Assembly: GCF_016865255.1 (NCBI RefSeq)
Contig: NZ_CP033381.1
Span: 372,001 to 436,000 of the forward strand
Direction: 5' to 3'
Source: Methylomonas sp. LW13
GTDB taxonomy: Bacteria; Pseudomonadota; Gammaproteobacteria; Methylococcales; Methylomonadaceae
DNA: 64,000 nt
Program-made: the position numbers and the translations under genes
In this document: positions 26,390 to 36,024 of the stretch, in pieces
Position numbering within the stretch: position 1 is the first letter of the stretch
Layout of the letters: every line of letters starts with the position of its first letter
Notes under the pieces: model-generated
Databases searched by the model: none
Told to the model about the DNA's origin: nothing
What the model saw: the letters and a program-made list of their open reading frames with translations, nothing else

Positions 26390-27219
26390 TGGTCGGCAAA
26401 ACGCTGTTTATCACCGGCTGCTCTTCCGGCATCGGTTATCACACCGCTCTGTTTTTGAAACAGCGCGGCCATCGGGTGATTTGCTCCGCGCGTAAGCCTG
26501 AGGATGTAGAGCGTTTGCGTGGTGACGGCTTCGAATGTCTGCAACTTGATTTGGCGGATTCGCCGAGCATTCAACGCGCGGTAAACGAATTAATCGCGCT
26601 GACCGACGGCAAGATCGATGCACTGTTCAACAACGGTGCCTTCGGCCAGCCCGGCGCCGTGGAAGATTTGAGCAGGGATGTGCTGCGTCACCAATTCGAA
26701 ACCAATCTGTTCGGCACCCACGAATTAACCAACCTGCTATTACCGCTGATGCGCAAACAGGGTCATGGCCGGGTGATCTATAACAGCTCGGTACTAGGGT
26801 TCGTGGCGATGAAGTTTCGCGGCGCCTATAACGCCAGCAAATTCGCGTTGGAAGGCTTGGCGGACACCTTGCGCTTGGAATTGCGCGGCACCGGCATTCA
26901 TATCGTGTTGATCGAACCGGGACCGATAGCAAGCCGTTTCCGGGAAAATGCCTTTGCTTTGTATCAAAAACATATCGATGCCGAGCATAGTTTTCATAAA
27001 GACACCTACAAAGCCATGGAAGCCCGGCTGCAAAAGCCCGGCCCGGCGGCACCTTTCACGTTACCGGCTAGTGCAGTCGCTGAAAAAGTGGCGCATGCAT
27101 TGGAGTCGAATCGGCCGAAAATTCGCTACCGGGTGACGGTGCCCACGCATTTGTTTGCCTGGTTGAAACGGCTGCTGCCCAGCGCATGGCTGGACAAGCT
27201 GCTAGTCAGCGTCGAATAA
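26386..27219 (+). CDS. short-chain dehydrogenase/reductase
   Basis: This 277-residue NAD(P)-dependent SDR has TGCSSGIGYH for cofactor binding (about 9-18), LFNNGAFG (NNAG-like), catalytic Ser in YNSSVLG, and YNASKFALEG with the Tyr-x-x-x-Lys pair. After the Rossmann core comes VLIEPGPIASRFRENA. It most resembles lipid- or sterol-type SDRs of unspecified substrate. ATG 26386 overlaps the preceding stop by four bases; an ATG three bases later is equally possible. Confidence 0.93.
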   Translation: MMVGKTLFITGCSSGIGYHTALFLKQRGHRVICSARKPEDVERLRGDGFECLQLDLADSPSIQRAVNELIALTDGKIDALFNNGAFGQPGAVEDLSRDVLRHQFETNLFGTHELTNLLLPLMRKQGHGRVIYNSSVLGFVAMKFRGAYNASKFALEGLADTLRLELRGTGIHIVLIEPGPIASRFRENAFALYQKHIDAEHSFHKDTYKAMEARLQKPGPAAPFTLPASAVAEKVAHALESNRPKIRYRVTVPTHLFAWLKRLLPSAWLDKLLVSVE

Positions 27220-27333
27220 GGCCGCAGCGGCATTTTTTCGTCACCGAAAAAACCATAAAAACCGCTATAAACAGGCTAGCAAACAGAATGAACTGTGCTA
27301 TTATCCCGGCCCAACATGTAGTGGTTAAAGCGG

Positions 27334-27362
27334 TTGGGTTAGCAGCTATATGTTCTTATAAA
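27334..27362 (+). promoter_or_regulatory. sigma-70-like promoter of the small secreted protein
   Basis: TTGGGT (27334-27339) and TATAAA (27357-27362) are separated by 17 bases, 21 bases before the start codon of the 128-residue secreted protein. The -35 box matches only three of six consensus bases. Confidence 0.4.
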
Positions 27363-27383
27363 AATAACTGTGAGGTTCAATAC

Positions 27384-27770
27384 ATGAAAATTTTAAAAAG
27401 TGCTGTTATCGCGTTCTCTTTAGCTGCTGCCATGGGTTCTTTTTCAACAGCTGCCGTTGCTGAATCTGATCCAGGTAGAACTGCTTACAAACCTACCGAT
27501 GTAATCAATGAAGTTGTAGCGCGTATTACAGCTGCCGAGGCAGCAATCAACAATGGTGCTGAAGATGCTGCCGTTGTCGATTTGATCCAAAAAGCGGCTG
27601 GTTTTATCAAAGAACTGAACGCAAACGACAAGGTTGCCAGATATGCCGATAAAGCTAGAGGCCATTTGAAAGCAGCCATTACTGCCGCTAAAGCCGCTAA
27701 CTTGCAAGAAGCCAAACAACATTTAGCTGCCGGCAAAGAAGGCGTTGAAGCTTTGAAAAAAATGCTTTAA
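27384..27770 (+). CDS. small secreted helical protein, possibly SmbP-fold, without His
   Basis: This 128-residue protein has a clear signal peptide (cleavage near AAVA|ESD). The mature part is nearly all helix-forming (INEVVARITAAEAAINNG, VVDLIQKAAGFIKEL, RGHLKAAITAAKAANLQEA, HLAAGKEGVEALKKML), with the four-helix repeat look of SmbP but only two His. ATG 27384 has GAGG eight bases upstream; the longer frame to 27186 is unsupported. It has its own promoter and a strong terminator, and its Ala/Lys-rich low-complexity composition suggests high expression. The function is not known. Confidence 0.8.
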   Translation: MKILKSAVIAFSLAAAMGSFSTAAVAESDPGRTAYKPTDVINEVVARITAAEAAINNGAEDAAVVDLIQKAAGFIKELNANDKVARYADKARGHLKAAITAAKAANLQEAKQHLAAGKEGVEALKKML

Positions 27771-27778
27771 TTCTGTCC

Positions 27779-27810
27779 CGGGGTGTCTTTCGGGGCACCC
27801 CGTATTTTTT
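27779..27810 (+). terminator. intrinsic terminator
   Basis: A perfect stem CGGGGTG/CACCCCG with a 10-base loop is followed by TATTTTTT, nine bases after the stop codon of the small secreted protein. Confidence 0.88.
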
Positions 27811-27845
27811 CATTCCTCCCCGTTCATTGCCATCTCCGGCAATAG

Positions 27846-28670
27846 CTACAAATAATACTGATGCTTCTCTAGCTGGGTTTCCAACCAAGCTAATAACGCC
27901 CTCGCATTTTCAAACTTTGTCCCAGCTAAATCGAGCGTGGCCGAGTGATTTAATGCTTGCCAACGATTCACCAGTGTGTGCAGTTTAGCGGCGTTGGTCG
28001 CCGTGAAATGAAACTGTTCAAGCAGCTGTTTGTATAACGCACTTTCCGATGTTGGCAGCGATCCTCTGAGTGTAGTCAGCACGGCGATCATACCTTCGAC
28101 GTCAGCAATACGCGCCTGCACCCAAGCCATCACCAACTCCTCATTGATTTTCTCCAGTGCCGATTCGGCATTATCCGAAACCACTTTTAAACAGTGAATC
28201 AATTCGCTGGAACTGAATTTAACGGCTATTTCGTAAAACGCCGCAGCCTCCATATCGCGCAGATTCTCGTCGTTGTACTCGACATCGGCGCTGGATAAGG
28301 TAATTAGCGGCAGGGTGGTGGGGCAAAGGGCATCGAAAGCCAGTTGCGGATAAAAACGGCGTTGGGTTTCGGCGTCGGTGATTTTATCGGCCAAAAAGCA
28401 ACTGCCTAGCGCCTGGTGGCGATGTCCGGCGATGCCGAAATTGAGCAGGATAGGTTGGGTTGCCTCGGGAAATTGCGCCAGCGTATAAGCCACCGCGCCA
28501 GCCATCGCTATTTTGCCAACACCGCTAATCACCAAAACGATGTCGGCGTTTTTGTAAATCGCAAAGGGCTGCTTTTGTGGTAGTTTTTTTAGTCGCCATG
28601 CCTGAATTAACGGTTTGGCTTCACAGGGCAAAGCGACAAAGATAAAAGTTGATGGTGCAAAGTCAATCAC
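27846..28670 (-). CDS. nucleoside phosphorylase/MTA-SAH nucleosidase-like protein
   Basis: This 274-residue protein has an N-terminal half typical of the PNP/UDP family: FVALPCEAKPLIQAW, VISGVGKIAMAGAV, LLNFGIAGH and DMEAAAFYEIA, the last carrying the Glu/Met pair that contacts ribose. The C-terminal 80 residues are helical and unlike standard MTA/SAH nucleosidases, so the substrate is open. The start is GTG 28670; no strong RBS is near it. It diverges from the rsd-like gene across an AT-rich 99-base gap. Confidence 0.72.
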   Translation of the reverse strand: MIDFAPSTFIFVALPCEAKPLIQAWRLKKLPQKQPFAIYKNADIVLVISGVGKIAMAGAVAYTLAQFPEATQPILLNFGIAGHRHQALGSCFLADKITDAETQRRFYPQLAFDALCPTTLPLITLSSADVEYNDENLRDMEAAAFYEIAVKFSSSELIHCLKVVSDNAESALEKINEELVMAWVQARIADVEGMIAVLTTLRGSLPTSESALYKQLLEQFHFTATNAAKLHTLVNRWQALNHSATLDLAGTKFENARALLAWLETQLEKHQYYL

Positions 28671-28769
28671 AGTTTTTAAGAAAATTCCCTTATATTTTAA
28701 TCAATTGTTGAATATTCATGATAATTCACATAAATTTAAGATTCGTCAATTTTCAAAGGGAGACGTGCC

Positions 28770-29216
28770 GTGACTGAAATGAATTCCGTAGCTAACAACA
28801 CCAGTTCAAATAACTTACACCTGGTGACAGCATTGCAGGAGGAGCGCTCTGCCGTCTGGGCTTTGTATTGTCAACTCGCCGAAATGAAGCCATTCTCCAG
28901 CGAGAACGCAATCAGGCCAATGTTGTCTGAGTTTTCGCAACTGCTGATAGATTACATATCCTTTGGTCACTTCAGCATCTACGAACATCTAATAGCCGAA
29001 AAGCAGCATCAAACTTCAGCGTTGTCTCACGCGGAAAAGATATATCCGGCATTCTCCAGCATTACCGCGTCGGCCGTTACTTTCAGCGACACTTACGACG
29101 ATGGCAGGCGTAAATTTAATACCGCGAATTTGGCTCAGGATTTATCCATGCTTGGCGAACGGCTGGCGGAACGCATGGAGCTGGAAGACCGGCTGTGCTC
29201 CATGCTGCTGCATTGA
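28770..29216 (+). CDS. rsd: Rsd/AlgQ-family sigma-70 regulator
   Basis: This 148-residue helical protein matches Rsd/AlgQ, which binds sigma-70 region 4 and modulates sigma-factor competition. The conserved core is LLIDYISFGHFSIYEHL, very close to DYLSAGHFSIYER of E. coli Rsd, followed by KIYPAFSSI and a C-terminal LEDRLCSMLL. The start is GTG 28770 with GGAG seven bases upstream; an ATG lies three codons later. Converges on the UPF0182 gene. Confidence 0.85.
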   Translation: MTEMNSVANNTSSNNLHLVTALQEERSAVWALYCQLAEMKPFSSENAIRPMLSEFSQLLIDYISFGHFSIYEHLIAEKQHQTSALSHAEKIYPAFSSITASAVTFSDTYDDGRRKFNTANLAQDLSMLGERLAERMELEDRLCSMLLH

Positions 29217-29250
29217 TGCGCAGATATTGCCCCTGAAAAGCTCCGATAGC

Positions 29251-31887
29251 CTATTTGCTTTCAGCTGCCGAAACGCCTGAAACAGGCCCAGCTGCGCCTT
29301 TAATAAACAAATCCTTCAAACGACTGAAGGCCGCCTGCAGGGTTTTGTCCATCACCACCTGATTGCCTATCGAAACAATTACTCGTGCCAGTTCAGGCAT
29401 CTTGGTTTTGGTCGCCAGCATATAAATAGGCTGTACATATAAAATCGAATTACCCATGGTCAATATCACCATCCGGCCTTTTTTAACTTCCGAGCCTTGT
29501 TGATTCCATAGGGTAAACTGCGAGGCAATTTCCGGGTTTTGATCGATCAGCGCATTGACCTGCGACGGTCCGTTAACCTGTACAGCCTTCGGGAATTTGA
29601 AAATAGTGATACCCGGCTTGTAACTGTGGTCGCAGCTTTTTTCGTCAACTGTGCCGGCAATTCCCACCATGCTTAAATTGTCCCTATGGATCGGGGTCAT
29701 CGGATTAATCATCACAAACTCCTCCAAATCGTTACAACGATCAAAGTCCATCGTAATGAAATACGGTAATACCGGCTGGCCATCCACGGAAGCGAACTGC
29801 CAGGTTTCCGCCTGCTCATAAAACAACTCCGGGCTGTTTTGATGATATTTAGCGTAAATTTTCATTTGCATATAGTACAAGTCGCGCGGATAACGCAGAT
29901 GCTGCATTAGCTCGTCGGGCATTTCCCGCAAATTTTTGAAAACGCCGGGATACGCGCGGTTGTAAGCGTTGATGATCGGATCTTTTGGGTCGGAAATATA
30001 GTAATCGACGCTGCCGTCATAGGCATCGACCACAATTTTGACCGAATTACGGATGTAATTGAACTTGTGCTGGCCGTCCAGATAATCGTCAGCTGCCGGT
30101 TTGGAGACAGGGTAATAATTGGATAAGGTATAGGCGTCCTGTATCCAATAGAAGCGATCCTTGTCAACAACCAAATACGGATCTTTATCCAGGTGTAAAA
30201 ACGGTGTCAGCGCGGTGATTCGCTCGTCGATATTACGACGCAACAATAACTTGCTTTGCGCGGATATGTTTGGCGAGAAGAATATTTTTTCGTCTTTCAG
30301 GTAAAACGCGAACAACATTTTTCTGAACAGCGACGGGATCGGTATGCCGGAGATACCCTGATAATCCAGCGATTCGCCTGGCGCAGAGCCGGAAATGTCG
30401 GTCACAGCCAAGTTGTTCGGTACTATCGCGTAGCGATATTTTTCCTGACCGTAATAAATGTCGGGGTACTTCACGGAAAACCCAACATCCGAAGTCATGT
30501 TCAAATCGCGCAAGTACCAAACGATAGGAATGCCGGCATCCTGAGCGGCCGGCGAGATGACCGCGCCGTAGCCATGGGTATAGCGCAAATGGGTGTTTTC
30601 CCAGTTTTGCGCCTCCTTGGGTAATTTATCGATATTGACTTCACGGGCTGCCAGATTGACCTGTTGATGATGTCCGTTAATAAAATAACGGTCTTCATCG
30701 ACAGTCGGAAAGCCATAATAAGGCCGAATGCCTTGTAACTGCATATAGCTGTCAATCAGAAATTCGCGATCCCATACCGGAATATTTTCGAAATGTTTTT
30801 TGGTTGACCAAGCTTCTATATCTTTGGTGGCGTCCAGATTGACCTGGAAATCGACGGTTTTAATATTGTTTAAATCGAATGCCGCCATGGTGGCATCAAT
30901 GTTATGCCGAATCGAATCACCTTCGGTGCGGGTAAAATTAGGTTTGACGATAAATTTTTCAATCAACTCAGGTAGGGTGTGAGAGCCTTGCAGGCCCCAA
31001 ACGGCTAAAAACCCCAATGAGGCAACGATAATCGGCGTTTTACTGCGATGCCTCTCCGACAGCGCGTAAAAAACTACCGATATGGCAATGGCCAAAAAGA
31101 ACAAGACCTCAAGCCAAATCATTGGCAACTTGTAACGCAATTCGACAAAACCGGGGCCAAAAAACACCGGTTCGTTACCCCCTGAATATAACAAGGCGAA
31201 GCGTTCCAGTAAAAAACCCCAGACCACAAACAACACCACAAATGCAAACAGCACCGTCAAATGGATCTTCGCACCCAGTGGAAATTCCTTGCTTTGATTG
31301 GGGACAAATTCATGCTCCATCCAATACAGCACGCCGGTCGCCAAAAACACAATAACCGCTGTGGTTAACAACTCCTTCTGAATCAGCATGTAAATCGGAT
31401 AGGAAAACATGTAGAAGCTGACGTCGTTACCATATACCGGATCGACGATGCCCGATGCGCTGCCGAAGAAAAACAGCAGCGCCTGCTCCCATTGCAAATA
31501 GAACGGCACAGCAATAACTACGGCGAGTAGCAGTGAAATGGGAGTATAGATACGAGCCGAACCACTCATAAACACATCGGCAAAGCGTTGAAAACGCCGA
31601 CGCTTGGAATTGTCCATCAATATTTCATCGGGCGGGTTCAGGCCCAGGTAGCGAGAGGCAATCCAGAAGTGAAATAAAAAAACAGCAAAGAAAAACGCAG
31701 TAACCGCACCGGAGAAAATAAATCGGTAGAGTAATTTCAACCAAAAGTAAGCTTCGAATTCCAGCGAACGGAACCACCATAAATCCACGAAAAAATCGAG
31801 AAACACGAAGTAGAACGCGACATATAGCACAATAGCAGTTGCGAGGGTCGCTAAAGTGATCGCCGGCAACAGTTTCCAGTTACGCAT
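29251..31887 (-). CDS. UPF0182 family large membrane protein
   Basis: This 878-residue protein has about seven membrane segments in the first 310 residues, then a large extracytoplasmic domain. Family features include the aromatic DFFVDLWWFRSLEFEAYFW near the N terminus and NTHLRYTHGYGAVISPA in the soluble part, plus YYISDPKDPIINAYNRAYPGVF. The function of UPF0182 is unknown. ATG 31887 has GAGGAAATT directly upstream. It stands alone on the minus strand. The family is best known from actinobacteria and cyanobacteria, so its presence here is of some interest. Confidence 0.9.
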   Translation of the reverse strand: MRNWKLLPAITLATLATAIVLYVAFYFVFLDFFVDLWWFRSLEFEAYFWLKLLYRFIFSGAVTAFFFAVFLFHFWIASRYLGLNPPDEILMDNSKRRRFQRFADVFMSGSARIYTPISLLLAVVIAVPFYLQWEQALLFFFGSASGIVDPVYGNDVSFYMFSYPIYMLIQKELLTTAVIVFLATGVLYWMEHEFVPNQSKEFPLGAKIHLTVLFAFVVLFVVWGFLLERFALLYSGGNEPVFFGPGFVELRYKLPMIWLEVLFFLAIAISVVFYALSERHRSKTPIIVASLGFLAVWGLQGSHTLPELIEKFIVKPNFTRTEGDSIRHNIDATMAAFDLNNIKTVDFQVNLDATKDIEAWSTKKHFENIPVWDREFLIDSYMQLQGIRPYYGFPTVDEDRYFINGHHQQVNLAAREVNIDKLPKEAQNWENTHLRYTHGYGAVISPAAQDAGIPIVWYLRDLNMTSDVGFSVKYPDIYYGQEKYRYAIVPNNLAVTDISGSAPGESLDYQGISGIPIPSLFRKMLFAFYLKDEKIFFSPNISAQSKLLLRRNIDERITALTPFLHLDKDPYLVVDKDRFYWIQDAYTLSNYYPVSKPAADDYLDGQHKFNYIRNSVKIVVDAYDGSVDYYISDPKDPIINAYNRAYPGVFKNLREMPDELMQHLRYPRDLYYMQMKIYAKYHQNSPELFYEQAETWQFASVDGQPVLPYFITMDFDRCNDLEEFVMINPMTPIHRDNLSMVGIAGTVDEKSCDHSYKPGITIFKFPKAVQVNGPSQVNALIDQNPEIASQFTLWNQQGSEVKKGRMVILTMGNSILYVQPIYMLATKTKMPELARVIVSIGNQVVMDKTLQAAFSRLKDLFIKGAAGPVSGVSAAESK

Positions 31888-32274
31888 AATTTCCTCTTTA
31901 CTTAGATATCCGAGCGCCTACTTGCGGAACACGCCGCCAAACTATGGTCGGCAATGTCCCCTTAACATCAATGGCTGAGCATTCTAACACCCAAATCCGG
32001 ATTGTGATTGTCCGGTTGTTGGCTGGGTTGCCGAGTTGTTTGCCGTGGGGAAAATGGCAAGATCAATCCGATACTAAATAGCTGATGGTCCCGGTCAAAT
32101 GACAGGAAGGGGAGACGTGCCAACTGAGATCAACGACAGTAGGTCGCAAATTTTGCCGGATTTTAGATGGCGCAGGATTGTGCGCAATTCGCTTTGGTCA
32201 TAACAATATAAGATTGCTTTGCATCACCGTCATAACTCAAGACACGATGCGGCAGTTTCACGCGAGCCTATAGC
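31888..32274. other. gap between UPF0182 and the multicopper oxidase terminator, no supported gene
   Basis: With the terminator at 32275-32313 this makes a 450-base stretch between two same-strand genes. I see no RNA gene or usable reading frame. It must carry the UPF0182 promoter near its left end, but no clear box stands out. Confidence 0.5.
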
Positions 32275-32313
32275 AAAACGCCGCTGTCGAGGCTTTAGCA
32301 CGACAGCGGCGTT
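32275..32313 (-). terminator. intrinsic terminator of the multicopper oxidase gene
   Basis: The arms AACGCCGCTGTCG (32277-32289) and CGACAGCGGCGTT (32301-32313) pair perfectly over 13 bases around an 11-base loop. On the minus strand TTTT follows, 25 bases after the oxidase stop codon. Confidence 0.75.
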
Positions 32314-32337
32314 GGTCTGATGCAGAGCAGTTAGCGC

Positions 32338-34068
32338 TTACTTTTTGAACATCGCCATGATCCGCTGGCGATTGGCAAAGCCGACATAACTCAAGCCGCC
32401 TAGTATCAAGCCATACAGCAATTGCCCAATAAAAGACGGCTGATTTCCGGCTGCTTCCGCTTTCGCAGCGGCGTCGCCCGTATTCAGCGGGGGAGGCGGT
32501 GGCGGCACAAAAGCTACTTGCTTTTTATTACTGATATCCGGCAAACCTAAGCTCTTCCAGGCATCGTAATCTTGCCAGGCCGGGTATTTACCTTGCCAGA
32601 ATTCTCTGGTGAAGTAAGGCGCCAGGCTCATGCCATGGACTTTGGGGATGCCTTTCTCGTCGGAAAAACCTTTGTAAACCACTAAGCTGATGTCACCACC
32701 CTCGCCGATACCGTTAGTAGTGAAGGATTTTTCGACGTGGTCGTGAAACATCCAGACGCCTTGACCAAAACTGTTCAAGCCATCGTCAACACCGCTTAAT
32801 TCCAGATCGATACGCTGGGCGGGTACCATGCCATGTACGTCGCGTTTGATATAGGAGTTCGGGCCGTTATCGACACCATCGTAATGCGTCACCATAGGCT
32901 TGTGGCCATGAATATGCATCGCAAAGGCTTCCTCGTGACCGTTCAATATCCGCAGCTTCACCTTTTTATTTTCTTCCATCAGGATCAGTGATTCCCGCAA
33001 TGTGTAAGGGAATGAACGACCATTCAGCATGAAATAATCGGGACTAGCGTCGGTAATGTCGTATTCCTGGTTCATGCGCCTGGCAACGATCCGCGGATCA
33101 TTGGCGGATCGCACCATTTCATGCAATTCCTTATCTACCGATTGATAGTGCAGATCGTACTCGGCCGCATATTTTTCTTTGACCGCCACCGATGGATGGC
33201 GAACCTGTCCGTTGCCGACGTTGAAAACCTGTACCCAGTTGTTGGGGCGATTTTCCTCGACCACAAACATACCTTGCAAACCCATCGGAATATGAGTGTG
33301 TGGCTGTACGTGGCAGTGGTAATACATGGTGCCGGGTTGGCGCGGTTTGATCACATAGGTTTTGCTCTGGCCGGGCAACACATCCATCTGGCCGGTTTGA
33401 CCGACACCATCGTTGCCTTCGCCGCTATGATCCATGTAAGGATGATCCACTCCATGCAAGTGGATTGAGTGTGGAAAGTAATGGCTGTTTTCCAGCACCA
33501 ACCACACAATATCGCCTTGTTCGACCCGGATAGTTGGCGATGGCGCGCGCAATAAAGGATTGGCCACCGGCTCGTACAAGCTCAAGGTAGACATATCCCG
33601 AGTTTTCGGTGCGTATACCCAGAAAGTCGGTTGAATGCCGGGGGCAATGTCAAAGGTGGTGGTGGGGTCTTTCATGTCCGGAGAATGGCCGTTCAATTCG
33701 GCAATTTCCAGCTTGATAATATAGTGGTCGGGGTCGCCGTCGCCGTCCATATCTTCGCCGAGCGTAATGGCATCGGCAGCGAGTTGTGTCTCCATTAAGG
33801 TAGACATTGAAATATTATTGGTGCCTTTAACAAAAGCAGCGATTTCAGCAGGATTATCGGGGTTACACATCCGTGATTCTTGTATTTCGACTCCGTCGAT
33901 CACTTGCGCATCACGCCACTTGGCATCGGTAAATTCGGAACAAACTTCCTCTGCCGCACCCATCTTGACGCTATTGGTCGCCGGTAGTTTGTCTACCGCC
34001 GCCACAGCCCATTGCGACGCCGGAAGCAGCATGGCGCCACACAGAATGGGGATAACCTTTTTATGCAT
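32338..34068 (-). CDS. exported multicopper oxidase with C-terminal membrane anchor
   Basis: This 576-residue protein has a signal peptide (about 1-24) and cupredoxin domains carrying the copper motifs HSIHLHGVDHP, YYHCHVQPHTHIPMGLQGM, MHIHGHKP and, near the end, WMFHDHVEKSF. These fit a multicopper oxidase, although the last site lacks the usual HCHxxxHxxxxM and reads HDH. The C terminus has a Pro-rich linker (FVPPPPPPLN) and one membrane segment (LLYGLILGGLSYVGF) with a basic tail. ATG 34068 has GAGG six bases upstream and is preferred to ATG 34080. Possible roles are copper detoxification or periplasmic oxidation. Confidence 0.87.
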   Translation of the reverse strand: MHKKVIPILCGAMLLPASQWAVAAVDKLPATNSVKMGAAEEVCSEFTDAKWRDAQVIDGVEIQESRMCNPDNPAEIAAFVKGTNNISMSTLMETQLAADAITLGEDMDGDGDPDHYIIKLEIAELNGHSPDMKDPTTTFDIAPGIQPTFWVYAPKTRDMSTLSLYEPVANPLLRAPSPTIRVEQGDIVWLVLENSHYFPHSIHLHGVDHPYMDHSGEGNDGVGQTGQMDVLPGQSKTYVIKPRQPGTMYYHCHVQPHTHIPMGLQGMFVVEENRPNNWVQVFNVGNGQVRHPSVAVKEKYAAEYDLHYQSVDKELHEMVRSANDPRIVARRMNQEYDITDASPDYFMLNGRSFPYTLRESLILMEENKKVKLRILNGHEEAFAMHIHGHKPMVTHYDGVDNGPNSYIKRDVHGMVPAQRIDLELSGVDDGLNSFGQGVWMFHDHVEKSFTTNGIGEGGDISLVVYKGFSDEKGIPKVHGMSLAPYFTREFWQGKYPAWQDYDAWKSLGLPDISNKKQVAFVPPPPPPLNTGDAAAKAEAAGNQPSFIGQLLYGLILGGLSYVGFANRQRIMAMFKK

Positions 34069-34323
34069 ACAAAACCTCATAAAACAGACGAATTGACGGA
34101 AGCCTTAATAAGGTTTCCGAATATCAGAAAAGCCAGATACTGTAACCAGAACCCATGGGTAAAGTACAGTAAATATTTAATGAACTCGCGACAATCCTGA
34201 CCGTTATTACTTAGCTGCCAAACGATGTAATTCTGGAAGGCGGCTAATGCCTTATAATTCCATGACGAGCGATTATTGCCAGTCAATCAGCCTCATTTTT
34301 GCAACAGACCACTCAGTCAGATT

Positions 34324-36024
34324 ATGCCCAGCATCAGAGTATTGCTTTGTTTGATTTTCATTTTTTTAGTTCACGGCAGTTTCGCCTGGTTGAACAATCA
34401 GCCACAAGACGCTGGCACGGACGTGCCCTCCGGCAAGTTGATGAGCCTGTCCTTTGCGCCGTTTCGGGAGGGCTTTAGTCCGCTGGAAGAAAAATTCCCG
34501 TTGCCGGAACATATCGATGAAGACTTGCGTCTGCTGGCAGACAAAACGGAATGCATCCGCACTTACTCCAGCCTTGGCGGCCAGCAACCCACTCCGGCGT
34601 TAGCTCGCAAACACGGATTGAAGATGATCCAGGGCGCCTGGCTGGGTTACGGTTACAAAGACAACAGTAATGAAGTTAATGCGTTGATCAAATCGGCCAA
34701 TGAAAACCCCGACGTGGTGAAACGAGTGATCGTCGGCAACGAAGTGCTATTGCGCGGCGATATGGATGTCGACAGGCTAATCGGCTACATCCGCGAGGTG
34801 AAGAAAGCGGTCAAGCAACCCGTGTCTTATGCCGACGTGTGGTCGATGTATATGAAGTACCCCAAACTGATCAACGAAGTGGACTTCATCACCATTCACA
34901 TCCTGCCGTATTGGGAAGATGAACCCATTTCGGTGGAGAATGCCTCGCAGCATCTGGAAAAAATTGTCAAACAGGTGGAAGACGAAGCCCGTGGCATCGC
35001 GCCCGGCAAACCTATATTGATAGGAGAGTCCGGTTGGCCCAGCGCCGGCAGACAGCGCGGCATGGCCATTCCCGGCGTCGTCAACGAAGCCAAATTCATT
35101 CGCGGCATGATCCAGGTCGCCAATCGCCACGGCTTTGATTACAACATCGTCGAAGCCTTTAACCAACCTTGGAAAAGTGAACTGGAAGGCGTGGTGGGGG
35201 CCAACTGGGGCTTGTTTTCTGCGGACCGCGAACCGGTATTTCCGTTGACCGGCCCGGTCAACGAAGCACCCAATTGGCCGATCCGCTTTGCCGTCGCCAC
35301 GCTGATCTGGCTGTTGGCAATCGCGAGGTATTCCAAAAAGCTGGAGCAAGCCTCGCTGATCCGCATGTTGGCGTTTTTCACCCTGGCGCAAGTCTTCAGC
35401 GTTTGCCTGGTGACATTGGCCGATTTTCTCTGGTACACCAGTTACAGCACTTGGCAAAGGCTTTATACCGTAGCCCTGGTGATCGCGAATACGATTCTCG
35501 GCGCGCTGCTGCTTGAACGTGGTAGCGATATTTTGATCGATAAACCAGGCAGCATTAAGTTGGCCAATAGCTTGAGAGCCGGTTATCTAATCTTTATATT
35601 GCTGGCGCTTTATAAAACCTACGGACTAGCCATGAATGGGCGCTATTTGAGCTTTCCGATCGAGCAGTTTGCCATTCCGGCTTTTGGGGTGTTCGGTTTG
35701 ATTGCTTGCCTATGGCTAAAGGAGCGTAAATTCAATGGCCGAGTTTTGGCGTTTGACAGTCTAATTGGTGGGAACTTGCAAAGCCGCCGTGATCGATTCT
35801 TGGCTTATTTACTGAGTTTTGGCGCTATCGCGCTGATATTCGGGGAAGCCAAAGCCTTTATGGATGGCCGGGATTTCATTCAAGCTCACCCTGGCTTTTC
35901 AGAAGGCCTACCCTTTGCGCTGAGCTACACCTTGTACAACCAACAATTGCTTGGCTGGCTGGCTTGTTTGCTTATGCTGTCCTTGCCGTTCTGGACTAAG
36001 CATCGCAGTAAACAGGACGCTTAA
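34324..36024 (+). CDS. membrane-bound GH17-type beta-1,3-glucanase/transglycosylase-like protein
   Basis: This 566-residue protein begins with a signal anchor, followed by a glycoside hydrolase family 17-like TIM barrel (about 40-315) with the acid/base Glu in VIVGNEVLLRG and the nucleophile Glu in ILIGESGWPSAG. About seven or eight hydrophobic segments follow (about 325-560). Such GH17-membrane proteins act in beta-glucan metabolism, often beside NdvB-like synthases, but none is adjacent here. ATG 34324 is chosen because the 16 residues from TTG 34276 are unconserved; no strong RBS is seen at either. Confidence 0.82.
   Translation: MPSIRVLLCLIFIFLVHGSFAWLNNQPQDAGTDVPSGKLMSLSFAPFREGFSPLEEKFPLPEHIDEDLRLLADKTECIRTYSSLGGQQPTPALARKHGLKMIQGAWLGYGYKDNSNEVNALIKSANENPDVVKRVIVGNEVLLRGDMDVDRLIGYIREVKKAVKQPVSYADVWSMYMKYPKLINEVDFITIHILPYWEDEPISVENASQHLEKIVKQVEDEARGIAPGKPILIGESGWPSAGRQRGMAIPGVVNEAKFIRGMIQVANRHGFDYNIVEAFNQPWKSELEGVVGANWGLFSADREPVFPLTGPVNEAPNWPIRFAVATLIWLLAIARYSKKLEQASLIRMLAFFTLAQVFSVCLVTLADFLWYTSYSTWQRLYTVALVIANTILGALLLERGSDILIDKPGSIKLANSLRAGYLIFILLALYKTYGLAMNGRYLSFPIEQFAIPAFGVFGLIACLWLKERKFNGRVLAFDSLIGGNLQSRRDRFLAYLLSFGAIALIFGEAKAFMDGRDFIQAHPGFSEGLPFALSYTLYNQQLLGWLACLLMLSLPFWTKHRSKQDA

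Noticed and set aside
32110-32121. 12-base sequence GGGAGACGTGCC, also found at 28758-28769 before rsd
   Set aside because: At 32110 it is not followed by a start codon or reading frame. Likely coincidence.
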